This document shows positions 9,022 to 16,283 of a stretch of 64,000 bases of DNA, piece by piece (positions within the stretch are counted from its first letter, which is position 1; each line of letters starts with the position of its first letter). The notes below the pieces were generated by a model. It was given only the letters and a program-made list of their open reading frames with translations. It was not told the origin of the DNA and made no database searches. The stretch is from Bacteroidota bacterium. GTDB lineage: Bacteria; Bacteroidota; Rhodothermia; Balneolales; Balneolaceae. The stretch covers positions 1 through 64,000 of the forward strand of contig JAAAOB010000156.1 of assembly GCA_009909035.1 (NCBI GenBank). The letters run 5' to 3'. The translations under genes were made by a program, and so were the position numbers.

Positions 9022-9058
9022 TTATAACGGTCCGCATGAACGCGATGTTAGCCGCCGA
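9022..9058. repeat. attC-like hairpin A at the 3' end of the Doc gene
   Basis: TAACGGTCCGC...GCGATGTTAG forms an imperfect palindrome with TAAC/GTTA ends. The minus strand reads CGGCGGCTAAC, the same 11-mer found on the plus strand at 9747-9757. The Doc reading frame ends inside this sequence, as cassette genes do at attC sites. Identity as attC is inference. Confidence 0.45.
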
Positions 9059-9453
9059 GCGTACAATCGATGTGATTTGGCTCTGACGTACTCGGCAATT
9101 TCCTCTTTTGATATCTTCTTTGTCACAAAGTTTAAAACCAAGTCAGTCAGTTCTTCATCGTAGGATTCTTCAGTGCTGTAATCACTCAAGTACAGAAAAG
9201 TAAGGGCAGAGGCCAGGGCTGTACGCTTATTTCCGTCAACAAACGGGTGACGCATCGTCAGGCATGAGATATAACTGGCCGTCATTTCAAACAAGTCATG
9301 CAGATAGTCTCCGTCAAAACTGACTTTGGGAGCATCAACACACGCTTTGATTCCTTCCTGATTACGGATGTTGGGCTCACCCCCGGAAATTTGTATCTCT
9401 TGTTGATGAATAAACAGAATATCTTCCAGTGACAGGAGGGCCGGTTCAGGCAT
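9022..9453 (-). CDS. doc: Doc-type Fic-fold toxin (death-on-curing family)
   Basis: A 143-residue protein with the Fic/Doc catalytic loop HPFVDGNKRTA near residues 67-77, including His, acidic residue, Gly-Asn-Lys and Arg. It starts with SLEDILFIHQQEIQISGG, typical of Doc-like proteins. Doc phosphorylates EF-Tu using the inverted Fic site. The last ~12 residues (YARRLTSRSCGPL) are encoded by the attC-like repeat and may not be ancestral. Its ATG overlaps the stop of the upstream antitoxin reading frame (TAATG), the usual toxin-antitoxin coupling. That antitoxin frame carries two nonsense codons, so the toxin may be unprotected, unexpressed or inactive. Confidence 0.85.
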   Translation of the reverse strand: MPEPALLSLEDILFIHQQEIQISGGEPNIRNQEGIKACVDAPKVSFDGDYLHDLFEMTASYISCLTMRHPFVDGNKRTALASALTFLYLSDYSTEESYDEELTDLVLNFVTKKISKEEIAEYVRAKSHRLYARRLTSRSCGPL

Positions 9454-9659
9454 TATTCAGCAAGTTTATCCAGGGATTTACGGTGGTTTCTGCTGATCTC
9501 CTGATATGCAGACTGGACGTCAACTTTCTATATTAACAGCCCGTCCTCATGAGGAACAATCTCCACACGGCCACTTTCCTCAACTTTGAGAAGTTTCAAG
9601 AGAGGCTTTTCAAGAAGAATACTTCAGCTGTTTCCGATTTTTTGAAGTTTTTTAATCAT
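9453..9659 (-). pseudogene. AbrB/MazE-like antitoxin with two in-frame stop codons
   Basis: Not in the ORF track. From ATG at 9659 the frame reads MIKKLQKIGNS, TGA, SILLEKPLLKLLKVEESG..., TAG, KVDVQSAYQEISRNHRKSL, ending TAA at 9453. The pattern K-x-L-x-K-I-G-N-S-[W]-x-[IL]-x-[IL] is the SpoVT-AbrB/MazE DNA-binding domain. The TGA (9624-9626) sits exactly where a Trp is usual and the TAG (9528-9530) could be a mutated Gln codon. Both are single-base nonsense changes without frame loss. It is the expected cognate antitoxin of the adjacent Doc gene (1-nt overlap). Confidence 0.75.
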
Positions 9660-9744
9660 GGCAAGTGATATTTGTTCTTACTAAATTCTTACATTTATAA
9701 TACTCAGAGAAAAGGTAAAAAGTATCAGGCAGGGTAAATTTTAT

Positions 9745-9780
9745 TCCGGCGGCTAACGGTCCCGCGTCAATACCGTTGTG
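9745..9780. repeat. attC-like hairpin B
   Basis: CGGCGGCTAACGGTCCCGCG followed by ACCGTTGTG, with a perfect AACGGT/ACCGTT stem (9755-9760 and 9772-9777). It shares CGGCGGCTAAC with site A in inverted orientation, so the Doc module is bracketed by the two. It lies just past the 3' end of the PIN toxin gene. Confidence 0.45.
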
Positions 9781-9790
9781 TGTGCCCGAT

Positions 9791-10195
9791 TTACTTTTTT
9801 AAAATCTCCCAAAACCCTCGTGGTGAAATAATCTTGATTTGGGTAAGATCTTTTGAAAGAACCAATAGATCTTTATCACCAGTAACTAAAATATCAGCTT
9901 TTGCCCTTAATGCTGATTCCAATACCCATCGATCATCTTCGTCTCTTACTTTTACTTCAGAAGGTTTGTCAGGAATTGGTTCTATGTGGTGGTGCTTTCG
10001 AAGAAATAGTATGGTCTTAGAAACTTTATTCTGTGGAACGCTGAGTTTTGTAATCAATACCCGTTCAAATTCTTGTAATACAAATTCTCCGGTCATCAAT
10101 TGATGGTCAGCAAGTATAATTTCAAGAAGGTCGGCACATAATCCCCTTGCGGTGAAAGCACTTATTAAAACGTTGGTGTCAGCAAAAATTTTCAT
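9791..10195 (-). CDS. PIN-domain toxin (COG1569-like)
   Basis: A 134-residue PIN-fold ribonuclease. The acidic residues are in place: D6 in MKIFADTNVLISAF, a Glu in the EFVLQEFERV segment, D98-D99 area in RDEDDRWVLESAL, and D117 in ILVTGDKDLL. Family members cleave RNA in toxin-antitoxin modules. The start overlaps the stop of the upstream RHH antitoxin gene by 4 bp (ATGA), indicating translational coupling. The module looks intact, unlike its two neighbours. Confidence 0.88.
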   Translation of the reverse strand: MKIFADTNVLISAFTARGLCADLLEIILADHQLMTGEFVLQEFERVLITKLSVPQNKVSKTILFLRKHHHIEPIPDKPSEVKVRDEDDRWVLESALRAKADILVTGDKDLLVLSKDLTQIKIISPRGFWEILKK

Positions 10196-10410
10196 GAAAC
10201 TTCACGAAAAACATCTTCATCGGTGAGCCATCCTTGTGCTTCACCATAGGGTAGAAGTTGTTTACGTAGTTCCTGAAAAGATTCAATTGATAATTGGCGT
10301 TTTAAAGCTTGCCGGACCAACTCACTCTTTGTGCGTCCTGATTTTCTCGATGACTCTTCAAGAAGTTGTTCCAGCTCTTTGTCAATTCGAATAGTAAGAG
10401 TAGTGTCCAT
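10192..10410 (-). CDS. Ribbon-helix-helix (CopG-type) antitoxin
   Basis: A 72-residue protein from the preferred start. MDTTLTIRIDKELEQLLEE is the beta strand and first helix, and SGRTKSELVRQALKRQL the second helix, of a CopG/MetJ-type DNA-binding fold. The C-terminal tail (EAQGWLTDEDVFREVS) is the likely toxin-binding segment. The ORF track start at 10455 adds 15 residues with no family likeness, so the ATG at 10410 is chosen. It overlaps the PIN toxin start by 4 bp and probably autoregulates the pair. Confidence 0.85.
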   Translation of the reverse strand: MDTTLTIRIDKELEQLLEESSRKSGRTKSELVRQALKRQLSIESFQELRKQLLPYGEAQGWLTDEDVFREVS

Positions 10411-10485
10411 AATCGTAGAGTTATTTAAATGTTTTACAATGTAATACAACTTCAACGAACGGGCAATTTATTTATTTGGAAAGGG

Positions 10486-10617
10486 TTAAACGGTCCCGCG
10501 CTTAACCGGCACCGGGATTATAAACTGTTTGAATATTTTGTCCTCACAATCTACTCAAACCCACCGGAAGAGCAAGGCGGTGTCCGCGTTTAATTACCTT
10601 GTTATAATTCGATTCAC
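10486..10617. repeat. attC-like / cassette-junction repeat C
   Basis: The left block TTAAACGGTCCCGCGCTTAA and the right block GCGGTGTCCGCGTTTAATTA, followed by CTTGTTATAA, are about 85 bp apart and share TTAAACG/CGTTTAA as inverted ends. Both blocks have near-copies at 881-1030. The element lies between the PIN/RHH module and the broken Fic gene, as expected for a junction between inserted units. Confidence 0.45.
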
Positions 10618-10641
10618 CCGATTTCGTAGTATCATTGAACT

Positions 10642-11237
10642 ATGAAATACCACACACCAAAATCTGAAGATGAGATTCTTCCGAATAAGCTCGGTTTAAC
10701 AAATCCCGAAAAGATCGCTGAAGAGGAGTACCGTGGTTTTTGAGAGCTGAAATTAAATTCGAGTCTGAACTGGATCAAATAAAAAAAGTTTGATTGGAAA
10801 CTATTGTCATCAATTCACAGAACGGCTTTGGGCCATTTATACGAATTTGCAGGAGAACTGAGACAGTAAATATGTCTAAGGGAGGTTTCTTATTCCCTGC
10901 AGCCAAGTTTTTACCATCGATCATTGAAGAATTTGAAAAGGATTTTTTAGAACCGTTGTCTTTCCCAAGTAAGGATTACCAGGAGATGATAAAGCAAGTA
11001 GCTTTGATACATGCCGAACTTCTATTCATTCATCCATTTCGGGAGGGGAAGGGACGTACAGCGAGGCTGTTTGTTGATTTAATAGCTTTGAAAAGTGGAT
11101 TCGAACGGTTCAATTTCGAAAAGATTGATGAGAAGAAAATGGCGGACTACATTGCAGCAGTACAGTCAGCGGCCGACAAAAATTATGAACCAATGATAAC
11201 TCTCTTCAAGAGTTTGAGAAATCAGGACTATTTTTAA
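10642..11237 (+). pseudogene. Fic-family AMP-transferase-like gene with several frameshifts
   Basis: Three reading frames together encode one Fic protein. It begins MKYHTPKSEDEILPNKLGLT and runs to EEEYRGF before a TGA. It continues in a second frame as LRAEIKFESELDQIKK, in a third as FDWKLLSSIHRTALGHLYEF, then returns at TVNMSKGGFLFPAAKF. That last part carries the catalytic loop HPFREGKGRTARL. At least three frame changes are needed; two fall in homopolymers (a T run near 10738 and an A run near 10784). It is either a pseudogene or a gene damaged by sequencing errors. The ORF track shows only the last segment (from 10794, with a spurious N-terminus). Confidence 0.75.
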
Positions 11238-11379
11238 ATTCGCGAACAACCTCCCGTCGAATTTGATCGGCTCTCTCTTTTGGAATATTCATTCCTTCAA
11301 TACGAAAAGAAGCCATTTGAGATTTCATGGCATCACGTGAAATAGTGCCAATATTTTTCTTCTTTGAAGTCGTTTTCAT
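11206..11379 (-). CDS. VbhA-like Fic inhibitor (small antitoxin), convergent to the Fic remnant
   Basis: A 57-residue ORF missing from the track: MKTTSKKKNIGTISRDAMKS, then QMASFRIEGMNIPKERADQI. The S-x-R-[IL]-E-G core matches the inhibitory helix motif (S/T-x-x-x-E-G/N) of class I Fic antitoxins such as VbhA, which blocks ATP binding in the Fic site. Unusually it lies on the opposite strand, convergent with and overlapping the 3' end of the broken Fic gene by 32 bp. Coding is inferred from the motif and composition; there is no expression evidence. Confidence 0.55.
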   Translation of the reverse strand: MKTTSKKKNIGTISRDAMKSQMASFRIEGMNIPKERADQIRREVVREFKNSPDFSNS

Positions 11380-11440
11380 GAGTAATTGTACGAAATTTTG
11401 AGCTCAATTTACAGATGTGGGTGAGCATTGTAACATTTAT

Positions 11441-12283
11441 TTAAAACCCAAAACGAATCCCCGCCTCAATCGTCTCCCGATTGTCCAGGTACACGGGGAA
11501 TTGTCCGCGGTTGTATTGCAGGTAGAGATAATCAATATATTGCAGCGGCCCGGAATCCCGTTCGCCAACAACGTACCCGAACGAGACGGCGCTGTGGAAT
11601 CCTTCGTCCAGCCCGTTTTCTTTCAGGGTAGCGGAGAGATCGGACGACCGGAAGTAGCGAAAATCGGGATTCAACAGAAAACGGCCAAGCAGGATCGTCC
11701 AAAATGCCCTGGCTTCAAATCGCTGGAACATGTTGTTTTCTGTATCCAGTTCTTCGCGGAAATCAGACCGGTAGGGGAGCACAAAAAGGTACGAGAGTTC
11801 TACAATCGGCACCAACGGTTTGGATTCATTGATATATCGCAGTTCGGCGCCTTGGTCGAGATTTTGCTCGGTAAGGGTTTGATTGGACTCAACGGCGGCG
11901 TTCAACCCTACACTCAGCGAGCCGTAATTTTTCAGTTCTATATCTTGTCCTAACTGATCACCCCCTGCTGTTTTTTCAAATACAACCAGGTACCCGAGGA
12001 ACAGGTCAACCTGATGATGTTTTGGATTGAGTGAAGGCCTGTAGAGCAGGCTGCCGACTGCGTCCAGATCGAATTCTATGTATCGCTGAAAACGGCTCTG
12101 GGATGTGAGTGTATATTCTTTATTCACCTTGAATTCAATATCTGCACCAACCCCGAGTTTCTCGTTCTCCATTCTCGATATACCCGGTTTTACGGAAAAA
12201 GATTGAGCATTCGCAATAGAACAGGAGATCACCCCGGTGAAAATCAAGCAACAAATAAAAGGTATAAGCTTTAATTTATTCAT
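11441..12283 (-). CDS. Outer-membrane beta-barrel-like protein
   Basis: A 280-residue protein beginning MNKLKLIPFICCLIFTGV with a signal peptide cleaved near ANAQS. The rest is alternating amphipathic beta strands ending in EAGIRFGF, a C-terminal aromatic typical of outer-membrane barrels. The longer start at 12307 would overlap the upstream gene by 32 bp; the ATG at 12283 gives an 8-bp overlap and a better signal peptide. It is translationally coupled to the amidohydrolase gene upstream. No family name recognised. Confidence 0.65.
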   Translation of the reverse strand: MNKLKLIPFICCLIFTGVISCSIANAQSFSVKPGISRMENEKLGVGADIEFKVNKEYTLTSQSRFQRYIEFDLDAVGSLLYRPSLNPKHHQVDLFLGYLVVFEKTAGGDQLGQDIELKNYGSLSVGLNAAVESNQTLTEQNLDQGAELRYINESKPLVPIVELSYLFVLPYRSDFREELDTENNMFQRFEARAFWTILLGRFLLNPDFRYFRSSDLSATLKENGLDEGFHSAVSFGYVVGERDSGPLQYIDYLYLQYNRGQFPVYLDNRETIEAGIRFGF

Positions 12284-13982
12284 AGGTGAAGGAATAGATT
12301 CCATCAATTTGAAACGAGAGGTCGAGCAACCGCACGGATGGTTTCCGGATCATATCTTCAAATAGTTGCCGTATTTCATTTTTTGTCCAGTCACCCTCAC
12401 GCTCTCCTGCTTCTAACTCCTCACATTGGGCAACGAGGATCAGCGATATGGCTTTGCACGCCTGGTCGAAGGCGGGCTGATCTGCAAAGGAATATTCCCA
12501 GAATTTTAACTCCTGCATGGTAATATATGCCCGTCTTGCAAATGCCATCTGTTTTTGCCTGGAGTACATCCGGGATTTAAAAACAGTATTCACAATCCAC
12601 CCGGGATATTTATCGAGCGTCCAGATCGGATGATCCCGTTTTACCTTAAATTCAGCACCCACCTGATCATGCAGCCACGCGTTAGGCAGCGACCCCACAC
12701 GGTTCCGGTTCTCTTTGTGATAGCGAATATACCGCTCGATGTTCTTTTTGGGCGGATCAATTCCCAGGAACATCTTCGGGTTGGTGGATGCGATCTGCCG
12801 GAACCGTTCCCCCGATAGTTTCTCACGGAAATAGGACCAGAACAGTTCATCAGACATATTGAGTCGCAGCAGCCAGGAGTCGGTACCAAACAGAATCCGG
12901 TTCTGCACCACCGGCATATTTAACAGTTCGTTGATCTTTTGGAGGTAGTGCTGCTCCAGTTCAGGATCGCCCATCATATCCGTGTGGTAGGAGACATCGG
13001 CATAGACGCCGCTGTAGGCCGGGTGTTGCATCAGTTCCAGGATTTTCCGGCCCCAGGTTCCCTCATCCAGCCCGTTTGGATCAGAAAAGGATTGGTGGCC
13101 GTCAAAATGGGCAAAACAGATCTTCAGTGATGGATACTGAGCCAAAATCGGCTCCCAATGTTCCGGGTTGCAATAGTCGATAAAGGCTTCTTCTACATAA
13201 AATCCGCTGTGATTGCAGTGCATCGTAATCGGCAGATCGTTCTGTTCGCAGTAGTCGTAGACCACCATCATTTCGTCACTATCTACTTTATAGCCGAGAG
13301 AGGGATAGAGTTTTACACCGACAAACCCTTTGGTTTCAATCGCATCTTTCATTAAATCAAAGTGATCCGGACGCTTGGGATTCACCGCAAAAAACGGGAA
13401 TACGCGGCCGGGCCGCTGCAGGCTGGCTTCCACAAGGTCATCCCGCTGATTGTGAAACCGATGTTCATCCCGGTCGGATTCGGAATCGCCGCGAATGTCC
13501 ATCATCAGCCCGACCAGGGCATCGTCTCTGTCCAGGTGATCCAGCAGATGATCGGCAATCGCTGTAGAACTTGGCATCAGAGCGATGCGCAACGTTTCGT
13601 AGATATCAAATAGGTTCGATTCGGCGTTATCATTTGCATCACCCCAGGCGGACAGGGCGTTCAGGACCTGTTTCAGGGCGGCCCGGCTCAGATGTTCAGC
13701 ATTGATGTTGATGGCATTCAGTGCCGACAGTTGCTGTAGATTGTTTTTAGAGAACTCTTTGAACACATCGGTACTCAGAATGGCCCGTACCAGCTCTTCC
13801 AGGAGCTGATCTTCGGTCAGATGACGCGGTTTATTCGACAGATCGTAAATAAACTGTTCGATCCCCTCTACAAGATATTCCGGCACATCTTTATGCCGCA
13901 GGCGGTTTCCAATGGCGCGGACCGCTTCGCGCGAGAGTACGTTTCGAAGCGTAAACAGGTGGGTATGCGTGTTGATGTTCAT
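12276..13982 (-). CDS. Amidohydrolase-superfamily (amidohydrolase 2-type) metal-dependent hydrolase
   Basis: A 568-residue TIM-barrel hydrolase. Visible ligand motifs are NTHTHLF at the N-terminus (HxH), GVKLYPSLGY (possible Lys), TMHCNHSGFY and CFAHFDGHQ (His), and LFGTDSWLL (final Asp). Such enzymes hydrolyse or decarboxylate diverse substrates; none can be assigned. The first ~200 residues contain a helical insertion before the FFAVNPKRPDHF strand, and the C-terminal ~130 residues are a family-specific extension. It sits between the PepSY-TM gene and the outer-membrane barrel gene in one direction. Confidence 0.82.
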   Translation of the reverse strand: MNINTHTHLFTLRNVLSREAVRAIGNRLRHKDVPEYLVEGIEQFIYDLSNKPRHLTEDQLLEELVRAILSTDVFKEFSKNNLQQLSALNAININAEHLSRAALKQVLNALSAWGDANDNAESNLFDIYETLRIALMPSSTAIADHLLDHLDRDDALVGLMMDIRGDSESDRDEHRFHNQRDDLVEASLQRPGRVFPFFAVNPKRPDHFDLMKDAIETKGFVGVKLYPSLGYKVDSDEMMVVYDYCEQNDLPITMHCNHSGFYVEEAFIDYCNPEHWEPILAQYPSLKICFAHFDGHQSFSDPNGLDEGTWGRKILELMQHPAYSGVYADVSYHTDMMGDPELEQHYLQKINELLNMPVVQNRILFGTDSWLLRLNMSDELFWSYFREKLSGERFRQIASTNPKMFLGIDPPKKNIERYIRYHKENRNRVGSLPNAWLHDQVGAEFKVKRDHPIWTLDKYPGWIVNTVFKSRMYSRQKQMAFARRAYITMQELKFWEYSFADQPAFDQACKAISLILVAQCEELEAGEREGDWTKNEIRQLFEDMIRKPSVRLLDLSFQIDGIYSFTYE

Positions 13983-14073
13983 AACGGTACAATTCTCTCC
14001 GGTTTAACCAGATATAAGAGAATTTCAGGACTTTGGCAAAATGAATCTTTTGTCTAAAACCAGCCGGGCGTGA

Positions 14074-15861
14074 TTATTCCATTGCTGCCGGGATAGATTT
14101 GCTGCGCGAAGTTTCGGAATTTTTACGTCCTGCATAGAGCTGTTTTTGCATGGCCTGGAGCAGCCAGCGCACCCAGATAATGATGATTGAAATGGTAAGC
14201 AGAACAAACAGCCCGATATAGATCCAGATCCCGGGTTTGGACTGCGGCCACTCGCGCTGAACGGGCTGAGGAATGGCCTCTTTTTGCTGCACAACCGCAC
14301 GGTACGCGGAGAGAATGTCGGCTGATGAGATTTCAAGTACATGGTCATCGTTGTTGAAGGCGTCAACAGACAGATACACGGTTTCGGAGCTATTCAGCAG
14401 ATCCCGGACCTCTTCATCCAGGTCCAGGTAGTGGCTCTGGGCGTAACTCTCAAATGAGAATGGTTCTGCATCATCCGGCTCAGCCAAGAGGGATACCTCG
14501 CGGATATTGACCAGACCCCGGGTTTGGAAGTTCAACTCCAGGTAGGTTTTGTCAGGCTCGCTGAAGTAGTGTGTCATATCACTGGAGGCTTGCCAATCAC
14601 CGATTGAGAATTCAGCAATCGGTTCGGACACAGGATCGGGCATGGGGCCGTAGGACCGGATTCCGTCTACTGTGGCAACGGCTACCCAGAGAAAATAGAG
14701 CAGCGCGATGGTGGTGGAGATCGTTACCCCGCGCATCCAGGGGAAACCGTCCACCGGTGTTTTTGCTTTTTCAACGGTTTTGATCACCCACAGATAGGAA
14801 CCCGACAGGATAGAGAATGAGATAATCAGCCCAAAGAGAAACCACAGAATCTTGGTCGTGAGTCCGCCGAAATAGCCGAAATGAAGGGGATCGGCAATAT
14901 CGGTAATGAAGGGGAGAAGCGTCATCTCTGACGACTTAAGAACGTCAACTACCTCGGCCGTGGCCGGGTCCAGCAGCACATGGTTGGCGCGATCCCTGGT
15001 GAGCGGATTGCCCTCCTGCCCGTTGATATAGACAAACTCACCGGCTTGCTTGGGCATCCGGATCCCGCGGATATCGAGGCCGGGCAGCGCGGCGAGAGCG
15101 CTGTCGGTATAGACGGACATGGGAAGCAACTCAATGACCGAGTCGTACCTGGCCATCACGTCCTCCTCCACATGGTCGGGACTCGGCATGACCAACAGAT
15201 CGTTGTTTTCGGAAGCCTGAACCATCAGTTCCGAAAAGTAAAACACGCCGGTCAGCACAATTACCAGGGCAAACAGTAACGACCAGATACCGGCCAGTTT
15301 GTGTCCGTCAGACCACTGGACCCGTTTTTTCCGGTCCAGGCGAAGGGTGAACAGGTTTTTGAGCCAGCCTTTGTAGAACAGAAACCCGGCCAAGACAATG
15401 ATCAGCATCGGGATGGAGAGCAGCGTGATGAGTACAATCCCCCGGTTCCCGTCAAAAAAGCGCCGGTGGAAGGTTCGGAAAAACCGCTGGGTATTGAAAA
15501 AGGAATTCTGGCCCTGGATCTCTCCCGTGCGGGGATTCAGGTACACCTTCAGGGTTTGATCGTTGGGCATGTAAACGTAGGCCACCGTGGCGAAATAATC
15601 GGCATTCCCGCTGTAGGTTCCTTTGTACATCCCCAGGTTGACGCCCTCCGGGTATTCCCGCTCGATGGAGTCCATCATCTTTTGCCAGTTGGCCTGGCGA
15701 TCTTTTTTTTCGATGCGCATCTCCTCGTTTGCCAGCCAGTCGAACTCGTTGGACAGGGTGGCAAAGGTTCCCGACAGGCAGATCACAAACAGAATGAGGC
15801 CGAGATTTAATCCCAGCCATCCGTGCAGTTTGAAGAGGGTTTTATTGGAGATCAGGCTCAT
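14074..15861 (-). CDS. PepSY-associated TM protein (PiuB/FecR-region type iron reductase-like)
   Basis: About 595 residues from the ATG at 15861 (MSLISNKTLFKLHGWLGLNL), preferred to the longer track start. It has the classical PepSY_TM build: TM1 with a KLHGWLGL motif, a periplasmic PepSY-containing region, central TM helices (around 155-180 and 200-225), a second periplasmic segment, further TMs and a final TM near the C-terminus. Relatives are found beside TonB siderophore receptors and are proposed to take part in siderophore-iron reduction or passage at the inner membrane. The TonB receptor gene lies upstream on the same strand, separated by a repeat-bearing 420-bp gap. Confidence 0.85.
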   Translation of the reverse strand: MSLISNKTLFKLHGWLGLNLGLILFVICLSGTFATLSNEFDWLANEEMRIEKKDRQANWQKMMDSIEREYPEGVNLGMYKGTYSGNADYFATVAYVYMPNDQTLKVYLNPRTGEIQGQNSFFNTQRFFRTFHRRFFDGNRGIVLITLLSIPMLIIVLAGFLFYKGWLKNLFTLRLDRKKRVQWSDGHKLAGIWSLLFALVIVLTGVFYFSELMVQASENNDLLVMPSPDHVEEDVMARYDSVIELLPMSVYTDSALAALPGLDIRGIRMPKQAGEFVYINGQEGNPLTRDRANHVLLDPATAEVVDVLKSSEMTLLPFITDIADPLHFGYFGGLTTKILWFLFGLIISFSILSGSYLWVIKTVEKAKTPVDGFPWMRGVTISTTIALLYFLWVAVATVDGIRSYGPMPDPVSEPIAEFSIGDWQASSDMTHYFSEPDKTYLELNFQTRGLVNIREVSLLAEPDDAEPFSFESYAQSHYLDLDEEVRDLLNSSETVYLSVDAFNNDDHVLEISSADILSAYRAVVQQKEAIPQPVQREWPQSKPGIWIYIGLFVLLTISIIIIWVRWLLQAMQKQLYAGRKNSETSRSKSIPAAME

Positions 15862-15979
15862 ATCTTTTATTGTAAATGGAAGATCCAAAGTTTTGCAGGG
15901 CCAAACTCACGATGGTTATGCCCTGGCAGGTTTACACTTCGGGAATGTTCGGGTGTTGGTGTTCTGGTGATATAAAAGC

Positions 15980-16043
15980 GTTCTGATACAGAACGAATAA
16001 CACCCCTCCCCACGCGATAAAATACGCGTGGTACTTCCCATTG
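15980..16043. repeat. REP-like repeat unit
   Basis: GAACGAATAACACCCCTCCC followed by a hairpin with CACGCG/CGCGTG arms. Nearly the same sequence recurs at about 61985-62035. Both copies lie outside genes next to MITE-like elements. Confidence 0.55.
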
Positions 16044-16205
16044 GAGGCTGTCCAAAAAGGGTGTTCAATAAAGAATTTTACAAGCAAACAGTCATACCAC
16101 GCCCCGGCGTGGTATCTCCTAATCATATCAAAGGATGGAGATCCCGCATCCCCCGTAGGGATCCCTATGGGAAAGTGCGGGATGACGCTCTTTTTGGACA
16201 GCCTC
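16044..16205. mobile_element. MITE-like element with 16-bp perfect terminal inverted repeats
   Basis: GAGGCTGTCCAAAAAG at 16044-16059 is the exact reverse complement of CTTTTTGGACAGCCTC at 16190-16205. The 162-bp unit contains no gene. It carries internal palindromes, ATACCACGCC-CC-GGCGTGGTAT and a CCCGCA...TGCGGG pair. The GAGGCTGT ends resemble insertion-sequence termini, suggesting a non-autonomous element. It sits between the TonB receptor and PepSY genes. Confidence 0.65.
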
Positions 16206-16283
16206 ACACTCTTTTGGATGAATCTTAACCGCAAAACACGTTGACATAGAATATTTTCTTTTAGCTTCAAGGGTCACCCGGCA

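Noticed and set aside
11417-11953. 178-codon plus-strand ORF
   Set aside because: Antisense to the outer-membrane barrel gene, which has a signal peptide and barrel end; the ORF has neither domain nor signal.
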